DNA from: Pseudomonas sp. ATCC PTA-122608
GTDB lineage: Bacteria; Pseudomonadota; Gammaproteobacteria; Pseudomonadales; Pseudomonadaceae
DNA: 64,000 nucleotides
Reading direction: 5' to 3'
Assembly: GCF_001952855.1 (NCBI RefSeq)
Contig: NZ_LPNO01000024.1
Span: forward strand, 1 to 64,000
The notes below the pieces were generated by a model. The model was not told where the DNA came from and did not search any database. It was given only the letters and a program-made list of their open reading frames with translations. Positions 8,269-16,574 of the stretch are shown piece after piece. The stretch's first letter is position 1, and each line of letters begins with the position of its first letter. Made by a program: the position numbers and the translations under genes.

Positions 8269-8612
8269 AAAAAAACGGCCGAAACGGCACGATCACACAA
8301 CAAATTCATTGATAAAAACTGAAGAAGATCACTCTGCCAAGCCGCAAGACTAGTACAGACGTGCCCGACGCACCTTACGCAGGTCGCCAGGCGTTGCAGG
8401 AGATCACAGGTTTAACGACCAGAGAACACTGGCCGACCCACTTCAGATAATAACCCTTTAAAAAATGCAGTTTCCGACATCAAACACAGAAATTAATGCT
8501 TCGGATGGAACCGAACGCCAGATGCTGACGACAATACTAAAACAGCACCACGGGTTAAAACCACCCGAAATACTGCAAACGGGTCCGCAAGTTCGATCGA
8601 CAGGAGCTGATT

Positions 8613-8867
8613 ATGCAACGACCTCAACCGATTGCCACACCCTCGAACACGGGTTCATCTTTTATGGATGACCGCCAATTCTACTCCCTATACACCCACG
8701 ACGGTGGCCTGCATTCGGCGCTCTACCGTGTGTTGCCTGCCGGAAGAAACTTCTTTCATATCCTTGAAGTGCCCAGCGGACGCATCAAGGGCTTTCGCAG
8801 TGGCCATAGCGAGGCGTGCGAACTGGCCAGGCAACTGGAAGCGATCCTCTGCGCCACCCAAGGTTGA
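8613..8867 (+). CDS. Small hypothetical protein
   Basis: The 84-residue product has a disordered N-terminus and a compact C-terminal part (FYSLYTHDGGLHSALYRVLP, ending in ACELARQLEAILCA). ATG 8613 has GACAGGAGCTG upstream, a strong Shine-Dalgarno. An internal ATG at 8664 would give a 67-residue version. I recognise no family; such short acidic proteins are common and conserved among pseudomonads. Confidence 0.6.
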   Translation: MQRPQPIATPSNTGSSFMDDRQFYSLYTHDGGLHSALYRVLPAGRNFFHILEVPSGRIKGFRSGHSEACELARQLEAILCATQG

Positions 8868-9010
8868 ATACCTGGGTTGGCGTTTCGTCATCTGGTTGAC
8901 TTTACTGCGCCGCCAGCGCGTAACAACTGCCATACTGGTCCGTCCATTGAGATTTGTCCCCTTGCGGTTCAGGTTTCATCAGCGCAATTACCTCCAAGGG
9001 AAGGCTATAC

Positions 9011-9241
9011 GTGACGGAATTTGATATTGGCGAATTTTTCATCCATGGCGAAGCCAGAGAAGTAGACGGTGAGTTCCAAGCCGTGATTGTGATGCGGGCC
9101 AAGGCTCCCCTGACCACCGTGACGACCCACCAGGTAGAAAAGGACCGCTGGTTCAAAACCGTAGACGCCGCCAACACGGCTGCCAAGGATGCTGCCAAAG
9201 CCCTTAAGGCCGCCGTCGATTCAGGCGCGCTGACTTCCTGA
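9011..9241 (+). CDS. Small hypothetical protein (GTG start)
   Basis: The 76-residue product begins at GTG 9011, chosen because GGGAAGG lies eight bases upstream, whereas the longer frame from 8954 has no ribosome site. The sequence is a small beta-rich domain (FDIGEFFIHGEAREVDGEFQ) followed by an alanine-rich helix (DAANTAAKDAAKALKAAVDS). No family recognised and no signal peptide. Confidence 0.6.
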   Translation: MTEFDIGEFFIHGEAREVDGEFQAVIVMRAKAPLTTVTTHQVEKDRWFKTVDAANTAAKDAAKALKAAVDSGALTS

Positions 9242-9324
9242 TTACCCGGCGCAAAAATCCGATCGAACTCTGCCCCGCCTCAAACCTCCCATGCATACGA
9301 TGATCAGCCTGCATGGAGAACGAT

Positions 9325-9561
9325 ATGGAAGCGCCGACTTACACCCTCGAAGCCTTGTTTGAACAACTTGGACTGGAATCGTCCCCCGAGGCGATTGACG
9401 CCTTTATCGGCGAACACACCCTGCCCAACGATGTAAAGCTGATTGACGCGGATTTCTGGTCACCGCAACAAGCCCAATTCCTTAAGGATGAACTGCGTGA
9501 AGACGCCGTTTGGGCGATTGCGGTCGATGAGCTGAACCAGCGCCTGCACCAGCCACGCTAA
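9325..9561 (+). CDS. DUF2789 family protein
   Basis: A 78-residue protein with the DUF2789 pattern: YTLEALFEQLGLESSPEAID, then LIDADFWSPQQAQFLKDELR and a DAVWAIAVDELNQRL end. This is a small, soluble, all-helical family of unknown function in gammaproteobacteria. ATG 9325 is preferred to ATG 9313 because GGAGAA lies just before it. Confidence 0.8.
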   Translation: MEAPTYTLEALFEQLGLESSPEAIDAFIGEHTLPNDVKLIDADFWSPQQAQFLKDELREDAVWAIAVDELNQRLHQPR

Positions 9562-9565
9562 CCTT

Positions 9566-9769
9566 TCAATGCAGGCTGTCTGACTGCTCCAGGTGCAACA
9601 ACGCCTCCCAGGCAGCCCTGCACTCTTCGGCTTCATCGCGGCTGGCAAACGCCGTGCCGCGCTGCTCGCCGTTAAGCAACACCACCCAACAGGCCTTTTG
9701 CCCCAGCGCGCGCAGGGTGGGTGGTACGCCACTGCCAATCATCACGGCGACATCGACTTTGGTTTGCAT
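9566..9769 (-). CDS. Small hypothetical protein
   Basis: The 67-residue product has a clear GGAGG Shine-Dalgarno seven to eight bases before its ATG. The sequence is compact: VDVAVMIGSGVPPTLRAL, then KACWVVLLNGEQRG and a helical SRDEAEECRAAWEALLHLE end. It is convergent with the DUF2789 gene, with only 4 bases between stops. No family recognised. Confidence 0.55.
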   Translation of the reverse strand: MQTKVDVAVMIGSGVPPTLRALGQKACWVVLLNGEQRGTAFASRDEAEECRAAWEALLHLEQSDSLH

Positions 9770-9893
9770 GGAACGCCTCCAGAGAATTAGTTAGCTGGCT
9801 AACAATGTTCGCCATGCTACGGTTTTCCTCCAGTTGGAAAAAGCTATCCCCGGAATAGCTCCCTTGCATAACCTGCAACAATCCCCCGCTGAA

Positions 9894-11498
9894 TCAGCGC
9901 CCCTCGGGTTTGTAGCCCAGGCGCAAGCCACCCCAATGTCGGCCATTGACCGTGATCGGCACCGACAGGTCGTGCATCAATTCACCGGTATCGCGAGTGT
10001 AGGTCTGCAACAACACCGCCTGCTGGTGGCTGCCGCAGCGGATTCCGGTACGGTCTTCAAACTTGCGCTTGGTGCGGTTTTGTACCGCGTCTACCTGGGC
10101 ATCACCGGTCAACGTCTGGGAAAACACCTTGTTGTGGGTCGGCACGTAACCCTGTGGCGTGCAGGCAATCGCGAACACCAGTCCCTCGTGCCGAGGTAAT
10201 AAGGCTTCCTGGATCGCTGGCAGCACCTGATCGGTATAGCCATCAAAACGCGTGTGGTATTTGCTCGGCCGGGTGTTGGGAATGGGGGTGTAGCTGCGGT
10301 CGAACAGGTCATCGAGGCTGATGCGGTTTTGCAGTACGTCGGCTTCAAACTGCGCGGCGATCCGGCTCGCCCCTTCGCGGGCCAGGTCATAGATGCGCTG
10401 GTGATAGTCGTCCAGGCCGACCTCGGCCAGGCGCTCGCTGATGGTTTCAGCCTGCCCTTCCATTTGCACGGCGGCGGCAGCCAGCTGTTGGGTCTGCTGA
10501 TCACTGACGGTCAAATCGCTGCGCATCTGCTCCACTGCATGGAACAGGCTGTCGAGTTGGGCGCGATTGGTGTCTGTGCCTTGGGCGATTACGTTGACCT
10601 GCCCTTCCACATTCGCTGCAAGGGTGGCGATGCTCTCCAGTTGCTCCCCGGCGTGCTCTACCTGCTCTACACCGGATTGCAAATCCGCTGACAATTGCCG
10701 GATCTGCTCCACCACCTGGGCGGTCCTTTGCTGGATATCCGCCACCATCACCCCGACTTCATCGGTAGCCGTGGCGGTTCGTCCGGCCAGGCCACGCACT
10801 TCGTCGGCGACGACCGCAAACCCACGACCATGCTCACCGGCCCGAGCCGCTTCGATCGCCGCGTTCAAGGCCAACAGGTTGGTCTGGCTGGCGATCGACT
10901 GAATCACCAGGGTGACGCGCTGGATTTCTTCGCTGCGCTGGCTTAACGCCTCAATCAATTGGCGACTGTCGCTGGCGCGCTGGCTGAGCTGGTGCATGCG
11001 GGTGATGGATTGCGCCAGCACTTCACGACCTTCGGTACTGCGTTGATGGGCCTGGCTGGCAGCGCCGAGGGCTTGGCGGCTCAGTTCCGAAGTGACTTTC
11101 TCGGTGCCGATCATCACTTCGGCACTGCTGACGATCTGCTGCGCCGCGCCTAATTGTGATTGCAGCCTGGCCGCCAGTTGCTTGACCGAATAGGCCACGC
11201 CGGCAGCAGACAATGCGTTATGACTGGTGGTGTAGGACAGGTCGCGGGTCAGCTCGCCGATAGCATCGGTGGCTTCGGACGCGGTAACGCTGGGGGTGCG
11301 ATGTGTCAGGCGAGGCAGCCAGATCAGCAGCAGGGCGACCGGCAGGCACAGGTAAATCGAGAGTTGGGCGAACGCCAGGCCCAGCAGCAACAGCACCAAG
11401 GCGGTACTTTGCAGGAGCGGCGTCAACCAGCCGGGCAACTGACGCGCCACCACTGGTGGTGACACTGCTGCGCCCATGAGAGATCCGTCTCCAGCCAT
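9894..11498 (-). CDS. Methyl-accepting chemotaxis protein with C-terminal sensor domain
   Basis: Counting from ATG 11498 the product has about 534 residues. Two closely spaced hydrophobic helices (LLQSTALVLLLLGLAFAQLS and LCLPVALLLIWLP) near residues 25-65 leave no room for a periplasmic sensor. The signalling hairpin tip is clear (SIASQTNLLALNAAIEAARA, then GRGFAVVADEVRGLA). After it comes a C-terminal domain of about 140 residues with THNKVFSQTLTGD, NRTKRKFEDRTGIRCGSH and MHDLSVPITVNGRHWGG, which is the likely cytoplasmic sensor. The protein would control CheA and bias swimming. The frame is open to ATG 11564; ATG 11477 is another possible start. It stands alone, so the ligand is unknown. 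Confidence 0.85.
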   Translation of the reverse strand: MAGDGSLMGAAVSPPVVARQLPGWLTPLLQSTALVLLLLGLAFAQLSIYLCLPVALLLIWLPRLTHRTPSVTASEATDAIGELTRDLSYTTSHNALSAAGVAYSVKQLAARLQSQLGAAQQIVSSAEVMIGTEKVTSELSRQALGAASQAHQRSTEGREVLAQSITRMHQLSQRASDSRQLIEALSQRSEEIQRVTLVIQSIASQTNLLALNAAIEAARAGEHGRGFAVVADEVRGLAGRTATATDEVGVMVADIQQRTAQVVEQIRQLSADLQSGVEQVEHAGEQLESIATLAANVEGQVNVIAQGTDTNRAQLDSLFHAVEQMRSDLTVSDQQTQQLAAAAVQMEGQAETISERLAEVGLDDYHQRIYDLAREGASRIAAQFEADVLQNRISLDDLFDRSYTPIPNTRPSKYHTRFDGYTDQVLPAIQEALLPRHEGLVFAIACTPQGYVPTHNKVFSQTLTGDAQVDAVQNRTKRKFEDRTGIRCGSHQQAVLLQTYTRDTGELMHDLSVPITVNGRHWGGLRLGYKPEGR

Positions 11499-11624
11499 GT
11501 TCGTTACCCCGCTGCTCGTCGTTATTGTGACTGCATTAGACGCCACTATGTAGCCATTATCCATGGGCCTTTAGTGGGGGGCTTGCAGCAGATCAATAAA
11601 CGGGGGTAACACGGGCGAAATCTA

Positions 11625-11724
11625 TGCAGGAGCGAACGTGCTCGCGAAGAACCTGAGAGCACCGTTGGGTATCAGGTTTCCCGCGTTATCGTTAACGACC
11701 TTCGCGAGCAAGCTCGCTCCTACA
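11625..11724. repeat. REP pair (type B)
   Basis: The left arm GCAGGAGCGAACGTGCTCGC and the right arm ending GCTCGCTCCTACA face each other across a spacer. The spacer is almost identical to that of the copy at 34523-34622, so the whole 100-base unit is the repeated entity. Confidence 0.9.
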
Positions 11725-11733
11725 CGGGCGGCA

Positions 11734-12138
11734 TCAGGCTTGGCGCTGGTGCTTGTCGATTTGCTCGTGGCGCTCTTGGGCTTCGATGCAGTACTTGGTG
11801 GTAGGGCTGATCAGCAGGCGCTTGAGGCCGATAGGCTCGCCGCTGTCATCGCACCAGCCGAAGGAGTCTTCCTTGATACGGCCCAGGGCCTGCTCAAGTT
11901 GCGGCAGCATGCGCTGGTCGCGGTCGATGGCATTCACCAGCCAGGTGCGCTCTTCTTCGACAGAAGCGGCGTCAGCCGGGTCAGCCGGGGTGTCCAGGCT
12001 TTCGATGGCGATGCGGTTCTGCTCGATGCGCTCGTGGTGTTCCACTTTCATGTCTTGCAACAACTGCTCGAAAAAAGCGTGCTGCTCGGCATTCATGTAG
12101 TCATCCGCCGGCATGGCCAGCAACTTTTCCTTTGTCAT
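11734..12138 (-). CDS. DksA2-like RNA polymerase-binding factor (two-cysteine type)
   Basis: The 134-residue product has a coiled-coil with a DPADAAS tip (D53, D56, A58) and a C-terminal finger GWCDDSGEPIGLKRLL, then CIEAQERHE. Canonical DksA has four zinc cysteines; here the four positions are C96, S99, C117 and A120, the pattern of P. aeruginosa DksA2, which works without zinc. Such proteins act in the secondary channel of RNA polymerase with ppGpp. ATG 12138 is chosen because AGAGAA precedes it and the MTKEKLLAMPADDYM start matches the family; the open frame to 12237 is extra. P. aeruginosa dksA2 is Zur-controlled, but I see no convincing Zur box here. Confidence 0.8.
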   Translation of the reverse strand: MTKEKLLAMPADDYMNAEQHAFFEQLLQDMKVEHHERIEQNRIAIESLDTPADPADAASVEEERTWLVNAIDRDQRMLPQLEQALGRIKEDSFGWCDDSGEPIGLKRLLISPTTKYCIEAQERHEQIDKHQRQA

Positions 12139-12442
12139 TGATTTCTCTATAAAAAATACGTGCATTAAGGCGAATAAGGGAGCGTTCCGGCCGACCTCAG
12201 CAGGTCTCGGAAAGGCGCCGTCCATTTCAAGCGCCACCCGGCACTCAATTTACGAGGGGCGGCAGTCTAAGGCCGACTTGAGGGCTCAGCAACTGAAATG
12301 ACAGGCATTTTTTCCAAGATAACCCGCAAAGGCACCAGGACGGGCTCGGCGAACGGTCATCGGAGTGCGTTTATAGCAAGAAATTCAGTGTTGTGGAGCT
12401 ATATAGAAGACAAACGGTTAACCGTTGGTGGCAAAACGCCTA

Positions 12443-12530
12443 TGTGGGAGCCGGGCTTGCCCGCGATGCAGGCGACTCGGTCTGGAAGATTGACCGAGTT
12501 GATGCTATCGCAGGCAAGCCAGCTCCCACA
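12443..12530. repeat. REP-like pair (variant of type A)
   Basis: TGTGGGAGCCGGGCTTGCCC and the inverted arm ending GCCAGCTCCCACA surround a spacer containing the short inverted repeat GACTCGGTC/GACCGAGTT. It sits in the 420-base gap between the DksA2 gene and the end of the inositol operon; I see nothing else in that gap. Confidence 0.85.
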
Positions 12531-12558
12531 TTTGATCTGTGTAAGTTTCAGGACCGTG

Positions 12559-13596
12559 TTAGCGCTTGAGTTTGCGCTTGTTGCGATACTGGTCGATCAC
12601 CACCGCCACCACGATGATCAGGCCCTTGATGATGTCCTGGATGTACGCATCCACGCCGACGAAGGTAAACCCGCTGGCCATCACCCCGAGGATCAGCGCG
12701 CCGATCACGGTTCCGGTGATGCGCCCTACTCCGCCTGCCAGGCTGGTGCCGCCGATCACCGCTGCGGCAATCGCGTCCAGCTCATAGGACATGCCCATGC
12801 CCGCCTGCCCGGTGGCAGCCCGTGCCGAGGCCACTACACCGGCCAGGCCGGCCAGCAAGCCGGCGATGCTGTAGACGATGATCAGGTGGCGCTTGACGTT
12901 GATCCCCGAGGTGCGCGCCGCCTGCATGTTGCCGCCGATGGCGTAGGTGTATTTGCCGTATTTGGTGTAGCGCAGGGCAATATGGAAGATCACCGCCACC
13001 ACCAGGAAGATCACCACCGGCATCGCGCCGTGGCCGATCGCCGTGTAGGAATCCGAGAGCATGCTCACCGGCTGGCCTTCGGTGTAGTAACGCGCCAGGC
13101 CACGGGCCGAGACCATCATGCCGAGGGTCGCAATAAACGGTGGAATCCCGGTGACCGCAATAATGCTGCCGTTGATTGCCCCCGCCAGCAGCCCCACACC
13201 CAGCCCCATCGCCACCGGTATCCACACCGGCAGGTCAGTCAATGACGGAAACACCGCACGGGAAAAGTCGGAAGTCTGCGCCAGACTGGCGGCGATCATC
13301 GCCGACAGGGCCAGTACCGAGCCCGAGGACAAGTCAATCCCGGTGGTGATGATTACCTGGGTCACGCCAATTGCCAGCAGGCCGATGATCGACACTTGCA
13401 GGATCATCAAAACCAGGCGCTGGGAGTTCATCAGGAAGCTCTGGTCGCGCACGATCCAGCCGAACAACTCAAACACCAGGCCGATGCCAATCAGCACCAG
13501 CAGGATGCTCAGCTCGGTGGGCATGCGTCGACGGTGCTTGACCGGCGCCGCGGCGGGCTTCTTTTCCTCGGGTTTGCTTTCCAGTATCGCGTTCAT
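12559..13596 (-). CDS. Sugar (inositol) ABC transporter permease
   Basis: The 345-residue inner-membrane protein belongs to the RbsC/BPD_transp_2 family with about ten helices. The family loop is visible as GIPPFIATLGMMVSARGLAR, followed by YAIGGNMQAARTSGINV and an end with GGTSLAGGVGRI. It forms the channel of the importer encoded by the two upstream genes. ATG 13596 is preferred to the GTG two codons earlier because AGGTG lies eight bases before it. It is the last gene of the transporter operon and follows the ATPase gene after 60 bases. Inositol specificity comes from the surrounding iol genes, not from the sequence. Confidence 0.9.
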   Translation of the reverse strand: MNAILESKPEEKKPAAAPVKHRRRMPTELSILLVLIGIGLVFELFGWIVRDQSFLMNSQRLVLMILQVSIIGLLAIGVTQVIITTGIDLSSGSVLALSAMIAASLAQTSDFSRAVFPSLTDLPVWIPVAMGLGVGLLAGAINGSIIAVTGIPPFIATLGMMVSARGLARYYTEGQPVSMLSDSYTAIGHGAMPVVIFLVVAVIFHIALRYTKYGKYTYAIGGNMQAARTSGINVKRHLIIVYSIAGLLAGLAGVVASARAATGQAGMGMSYELDAIAAAVIGGTSLAGGVGRITGTVIGALILGVMASGFTFVGVDAYIQDIIKGLIIVVAVVIDQYRNKRKLKR

Positions 13597-13656
13597 AACC
13601 ACTCACCTTTTTTTATCGCATTGCGCCGGCCGCAACGGGCCGGCGCCGTCTGTTCG

Positions 13657-15210
13657 TTAGTGGACCGCCGTCATACCGGAAGCCAGTTGCATGACTTTTT
13701 CCTGGGTCGCGTCGGCGCGGTCCAGGGTGCCCATCAGTTCGCCTTCGTGCATCACCATCACCCGGTCGCTCATGCCCAACACCTCCGGCAGCTCCGAGGA
13801 AATCATGATCACGGCCATGCCTTCGCTGGCCAGGTAGGAAATCAGCCGGTAGATCTCGGCCTTGGCCCCCACGTCGATACCGCGGGTGGGTTCGTCGAGG
13901 ATCAGCAGTCGCGGGTTGGTCATCAGCCAGCGGGCCAACAGGGCTTTTTGCTGGTTGCCACCGGACAAGGTGTCGATGCACTGCTCCAGCGACGGGGTTT
14001 TCACCCGCAGCTTGGTGCACATGTCTTCACACAGGGCCCGCAGGGCTTTTTGCTGGATGAAGCCGTTGCCGGAGTAAAGCGGCAGCACGGCCATCTCCAT
14101 GTTTTCCAGGACCGACAGGCACGGGAACAGACCACTGAGCTTGCGGTCTTCGGTCAGCAGCGCGAAGCCCTTCTCAATGGCCATGTGTGGGTCGGTGATG
14201 CGCACGGTCTTGCCGTCCAGCTGGATCTCGCCACCGGAGCTTGGAGTGATGCCAAAAATGGTTTCGGCCACATTGGTACGACCGGAGCCCATCAAACCGG
14301 CGATGCCGAGAATCTCCCCGGCGTGCAGGTCAAACGACACGCCCTGGAATACTCCGTCCAGGCGCAGGTCGCGCACCGACAGCAGCAGATCACCGATGGG
14401 TTTGTCGCGCACCGGGAACAGCTGGCTCAGCTCACGCCCCACCATCATCGAGATCAGGCTGTCGCTGTCCATGCTGTCGGCCCGTTGCAGGCCGATGTAC
14501 GCACCATCGCGGAACACCGCCACCTCATCGGCGATGGCGAACACTTCGTTCATTTTATGGGTGATGTAGATGATGCCTTTGCCCTGGGACTTAAGGTCGG
14601 CAATGATCGAAAACAGGTGGGCCACTTCCTTGTCGGTAATCGCCGAGGTGGGCTCATCCATGATCAGGATGTCTGAGTCATAGGACACGGCCTTGGCAAT
14701 CTCGACCATCTGCCGCTCGGCGATGCTCAGGTTGCCGACGTGTTCTTCCGGGTCGAGGTTGATCCGCAGCCGCGCCAGCAGTTCGGCGGTGCAGCGGTGC
14801 ATTTCCCGGTGGTTGACCATGTGCAGGCCGTTGAGCTGTTCGCGGCCGATCCAGATGTTCTCGGCGATGCTCATGTGCGGCATCAGGTTGAGTTCCTGGT
14901 GGATCATCGCGATGCCGGCTTTCTGCGCCGCCAGCGGTGTCTCAAACACAATCGGCTTGCCCCGCAGGCGGATTTCACCAGCGTCGGGCTGATAGATGCC
15001 GGCGATGATCTTCATCAGCGTCGACTTGCCCGCGCCGTTCTCTCCCATCAGCGCCAGCACCGAACCGGGGCGCACCCGCAGTTGCACATCGGCCAAGGCC
15101 ACGACGCCGGGAAAGCCTTTGCTGATGTTGGAGATCTCCAGCAGATAGGGTTCTTCCAGTACCAGGGGCTGGATACCGGGAGGCTGGGAAGCAGTCGCTT
15201 GAGCAAACAT
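13657..15210 (-). CDS. Sugar (inositol) ABC transporter ATP-binding protein
   Basis: The 517-residue product has two ABC domains in one chain, as in RbsA/MglA. The first half has Walker A GENGAGKST (about residues 55-63), signature LSIAERQM and Walker B LIMDEPTSAI. The second half has a degenerate Walker A (GLMGSGRTN) but an intact LSGGNQQKALLARW signature and LILDEPTRGID. It powers import of the sugar captured by the upstream binding protein. It lies 63 bases downstream of the binding-protein stop, with an A-rich motif and a short CAGGGC/GCCCTG hairpin in that gap that may lower its expression relative to the binding protein. Confidence 0.9.
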   Translation of the reverse strand: MFAQATASQPPGIQPLVLEEPYLLEISNISKGFPGVVALADVQLRVRPGSVLALMGENGAGKSTLMKIIAGIYQPDAGEIRLRGKPIVFETPLAAQKAGIAMIHQELNLMPHMSIAENIWIGREQLNGLHMVNHREMHRCTAELLARLRINLDPEEHVGNLSIAERQMVEIAKAVSYDSDILIMDEPTSAITDKEVAHLFSIIADLKSQGKGIIYITHKMNEVFAIADEVAVFRDGAYIGLQRADSMDSDSLISMMVGRELSQLFPVRDKPIGDLLLSVRDLRLDGVFQGVSFDLHAGEILGIAGLMGSGRTNVAETIFGITPSSGGEIQLDGKTVRITDPHMAIEKGFALLTEDRKLSGLFPCLSVLENMEMAVLPLYSGNGFIQQKALRALCEDMCTKLRVKTPSLEQCIDTLSGGNQQKALLARWLMTNPRLLILDEPTRGIDVGAKAEIYRLISYLASEGMAVIMISSELPEVLGMSDRVMVMHEGELMGTLDRADATQEKVMQLASGMTAVH

Positions 15211-15254
15211 ATCGGGTACTCCGTCAGCAGGGCCGCCGTGGCTGCCCTGCCGGT

Positions 15255-15268
15255 TTATTGTTGTTATT
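15255..15268 (-). promoter_or_regulatory. Candidate Hfq/Crc CA motif between binding-protein and ATPase genes
   Basis: On the minus strand this reads AATAACAACAATAA, a double AANAANAA motif. It lies 45 bases before the ATPase start, just after the stop of the binding-protein gene. Confidence 0.4.
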
Positions 15269-15273
15269 AAGGG

Positions 15274-16209
15274 CTACTTGAAGTCTTTGACGTTGTCCGG
15301 GGTGATCAGCTTGAACGGGATCACCACGTTCTGCTCGACCGGCTCGTGCCTGGCCATCTTGCGTGCCGCTTCCACCGAGCCCACGGCCTGGCCGTTGGCA
15401 TCCTGGAACGCCGAGGCGGCCATGTCACCCTTGGTAATCGCGTTCAGGCCGTCCGGCGTGCCATCCACCCCCGCGATCAACACGGTGCCCGGCTTGGTCC
15501 CCGCCGATTTCAACGCCATGGACGCACCAATCGCCATCTCATCGTTGTTGGCCAGTACTGCGTTGAATTCGCGGCCCTGGGTCAGCCAGTCGTTGACCAG
15601 GGTCATGCCCTTGTCACGCAGCCAGATGCCGGTCTGTTCCTGCTCGATCTTGATGTCCGGGTATTTGGCCAGAACTTCCTTAACACCCTTGGTGCGGTTG
15701 GTGGTGGAGTTGTTCGCCAGGTCACCCAACAGGATCACGATCTTGCCCTTGCCGCCGAGCTTTTCGGCGATGTACTGCATTTGCAGGCGACCCGCCTCGA
15801 CGTCATTGGAGGTCACGGCCACGATGCCTTTGGGCAGATCCGTCTGGTCGGGACGACGGTTGACGTACACCAGCGGAATGCCCGCTGCGAGGGCCGCTTT
15901 ACTGATATTGGCGGTAGACGCCGTGTCGACCGGGTTGACGATGATGGCGTCGACTTTCTGGCTGATAAAGTTCTCGACCTGGCTCAGTTGCTTGACCACG
16001 TCGGCGCGGGCGTCTTCGAACTGCAGCTGCACGCCGTCACCCTTGGGGTAGGACTTGGCTTGCTTGTCCATGTCCTCGCGCAGGTAAGTCAGGAAGGTGT
16101 CATCGAACGCCGACATGCTCACGCCCACCTTGATATCGGCCGCCGTGGCGAAACCACTGGCGAGCATCATGGAAAGGGCCAGCGCGGTAAAACGGATCGG
16201 GGTCTTCAT
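15274..16209 (-). CDS. Periplasmic sugar-binding protein, probably inositol-binding
   Basis: A 311-residue peripheral component of the RbsB/Peripla_BP_4 family. The signal peptide is MKTPIRFTALALSMMLASGF with likely cleavage after ATA. The mature domain starts DIKVGVSMSAFDDTFLTYLR and has VDAIIVNPVDT, YVNRRPD, a NNDEMAIGASMAL segment and VLIAGVDGTPDGL. It delivers substrate to the permease encoded two genes downstream. The gene is first in its operon; the 365-base region upstream holds two palindromes and an A-rich motif next to the Shine-Dalgarno. Inositol is inferred from the iol context; ribose-type sugars would give a similar sequence. Confidence 0.88.
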   Translation of the reverse strand: MKTPIRFTALALSMMLASGFATAADIKVGVSMSAFDDTFLTYLREDMDKQAKSYPKGDGVQLQFEDARADVVKQLSQVENFISQKVDAIIVNPVDTASTANISKAALAAGIPLVYVNRRPDQTDLPKGIVAVTSNDVEAGRLQMQYIAEKLGGKGKIVILLGDLANNSTTNRTKGVKEVLAKYPDIKIEQEQTGIWLRDKGMTLVNDWLTQGREFNAVLANNDEMAIGASMALKSAGTKPGTVLIAGVDGTPDGLNAITKGDMAASAFQDANGQAVGSVEAARKMARHEPVEQNVVIPFKLITPDNVKDFK

Positions 16210-16227
16210 GAACGGTCTGTCTCCAAT

Positions 16228-16235
16228 TTCTTGTT
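16228..16235 (-). promoter_or_regulatory. Candidate Hfq/Crc CA motif before the inositol-binding-protein start
   Basis: Minus-strand AACAAGAA immediately precedes the GGAGA ribosome site of the binding-protein gene. It fits the AANAANAA pattern bound by Hfq and Crc in pseudomonads. Confidence 0.4.
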
Positions 16236-16257
16236 GGTTTTGTGGACGTTGCGTTTT

Positions 16258-16437
16258 TCAGAGCGAAGCGGTCGGCAGTCGAACGATCGGCGCCCCGGGA
16301 ATGCAGCACACCAGGGAACCCTTGCTTTCGACGCACAGGACATTCAGGAGGGAGAAGTAAAACGGCCGGGCGCGGGGCAGACCGCGAGGCTTGAGGGCAG
16401 GACGTAAAACTCGCAGTACAGCGTTGAAGATTTTCAT
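16258..16437 (-). CDS. Possible small ORF in the leader of the inositol transporter operon
   Basis: A 59-codon ORF starts at ATG 16437 with AGGT eight bases upstream. The predicted product is very basic at its N-terminus and ends with a hydrophobic, cysteine-containing half (FYFSLLNVLCVESKG, then LVCCIPGAPIV). It lies between the candidate operator (16523-16570) and the binding-protein gene, so it would be transcribed in the 5' leader. I know no homologue; it may be chance. Base composition is compatible with coding but not decisive. Confidence 0.25.
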   Translation of the reverse strand: MKIFNAVLRVLRPALKPRGLPRARPFYFSLLNVLCVESKGSLVCCIPGAPIVRLPTASL

Positions 16438-16522
16438 CTGACGGTACCTGGTTGTTTTGATCTTGTTTTTGTCGAGTCGCTCGAATCGAGTCCGAACGTA
16501 CTTTATGCAACCTGGAATGACT

Positions 16523-16570
16523 TTATTGGAAAATAATTTCCATATCAACCTGTTTTAGAATTTTATTCTA
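16523..16570. promoter_or_regulatory. Candidate IolR operator region of the inositol transporter operon
   Basis: Two palindromes lie in an AT-rich stretch. At 16523-16542 the minus strand reads TGGAAATTATTTTCCAATAA, containing GGAA-N6-TTCC; 18 of 20 bases equal the site at 28012-28031 beside iolR. At 16556-16570 there is TAGAAT-TTT-ATTCTA, a perfect 6-bp inverted repeat. The shared site between the two iol control regions is the main evidence; binding by IolR is inference. Confidence 0.55.
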
Positions 16571-16574
16571 TTTT

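Noticed and set aside
8465..8671. 68-codon ORF
   Set aside because: No ribosome site and no recognisable sequence; overlaps the better supported gene at 8613.
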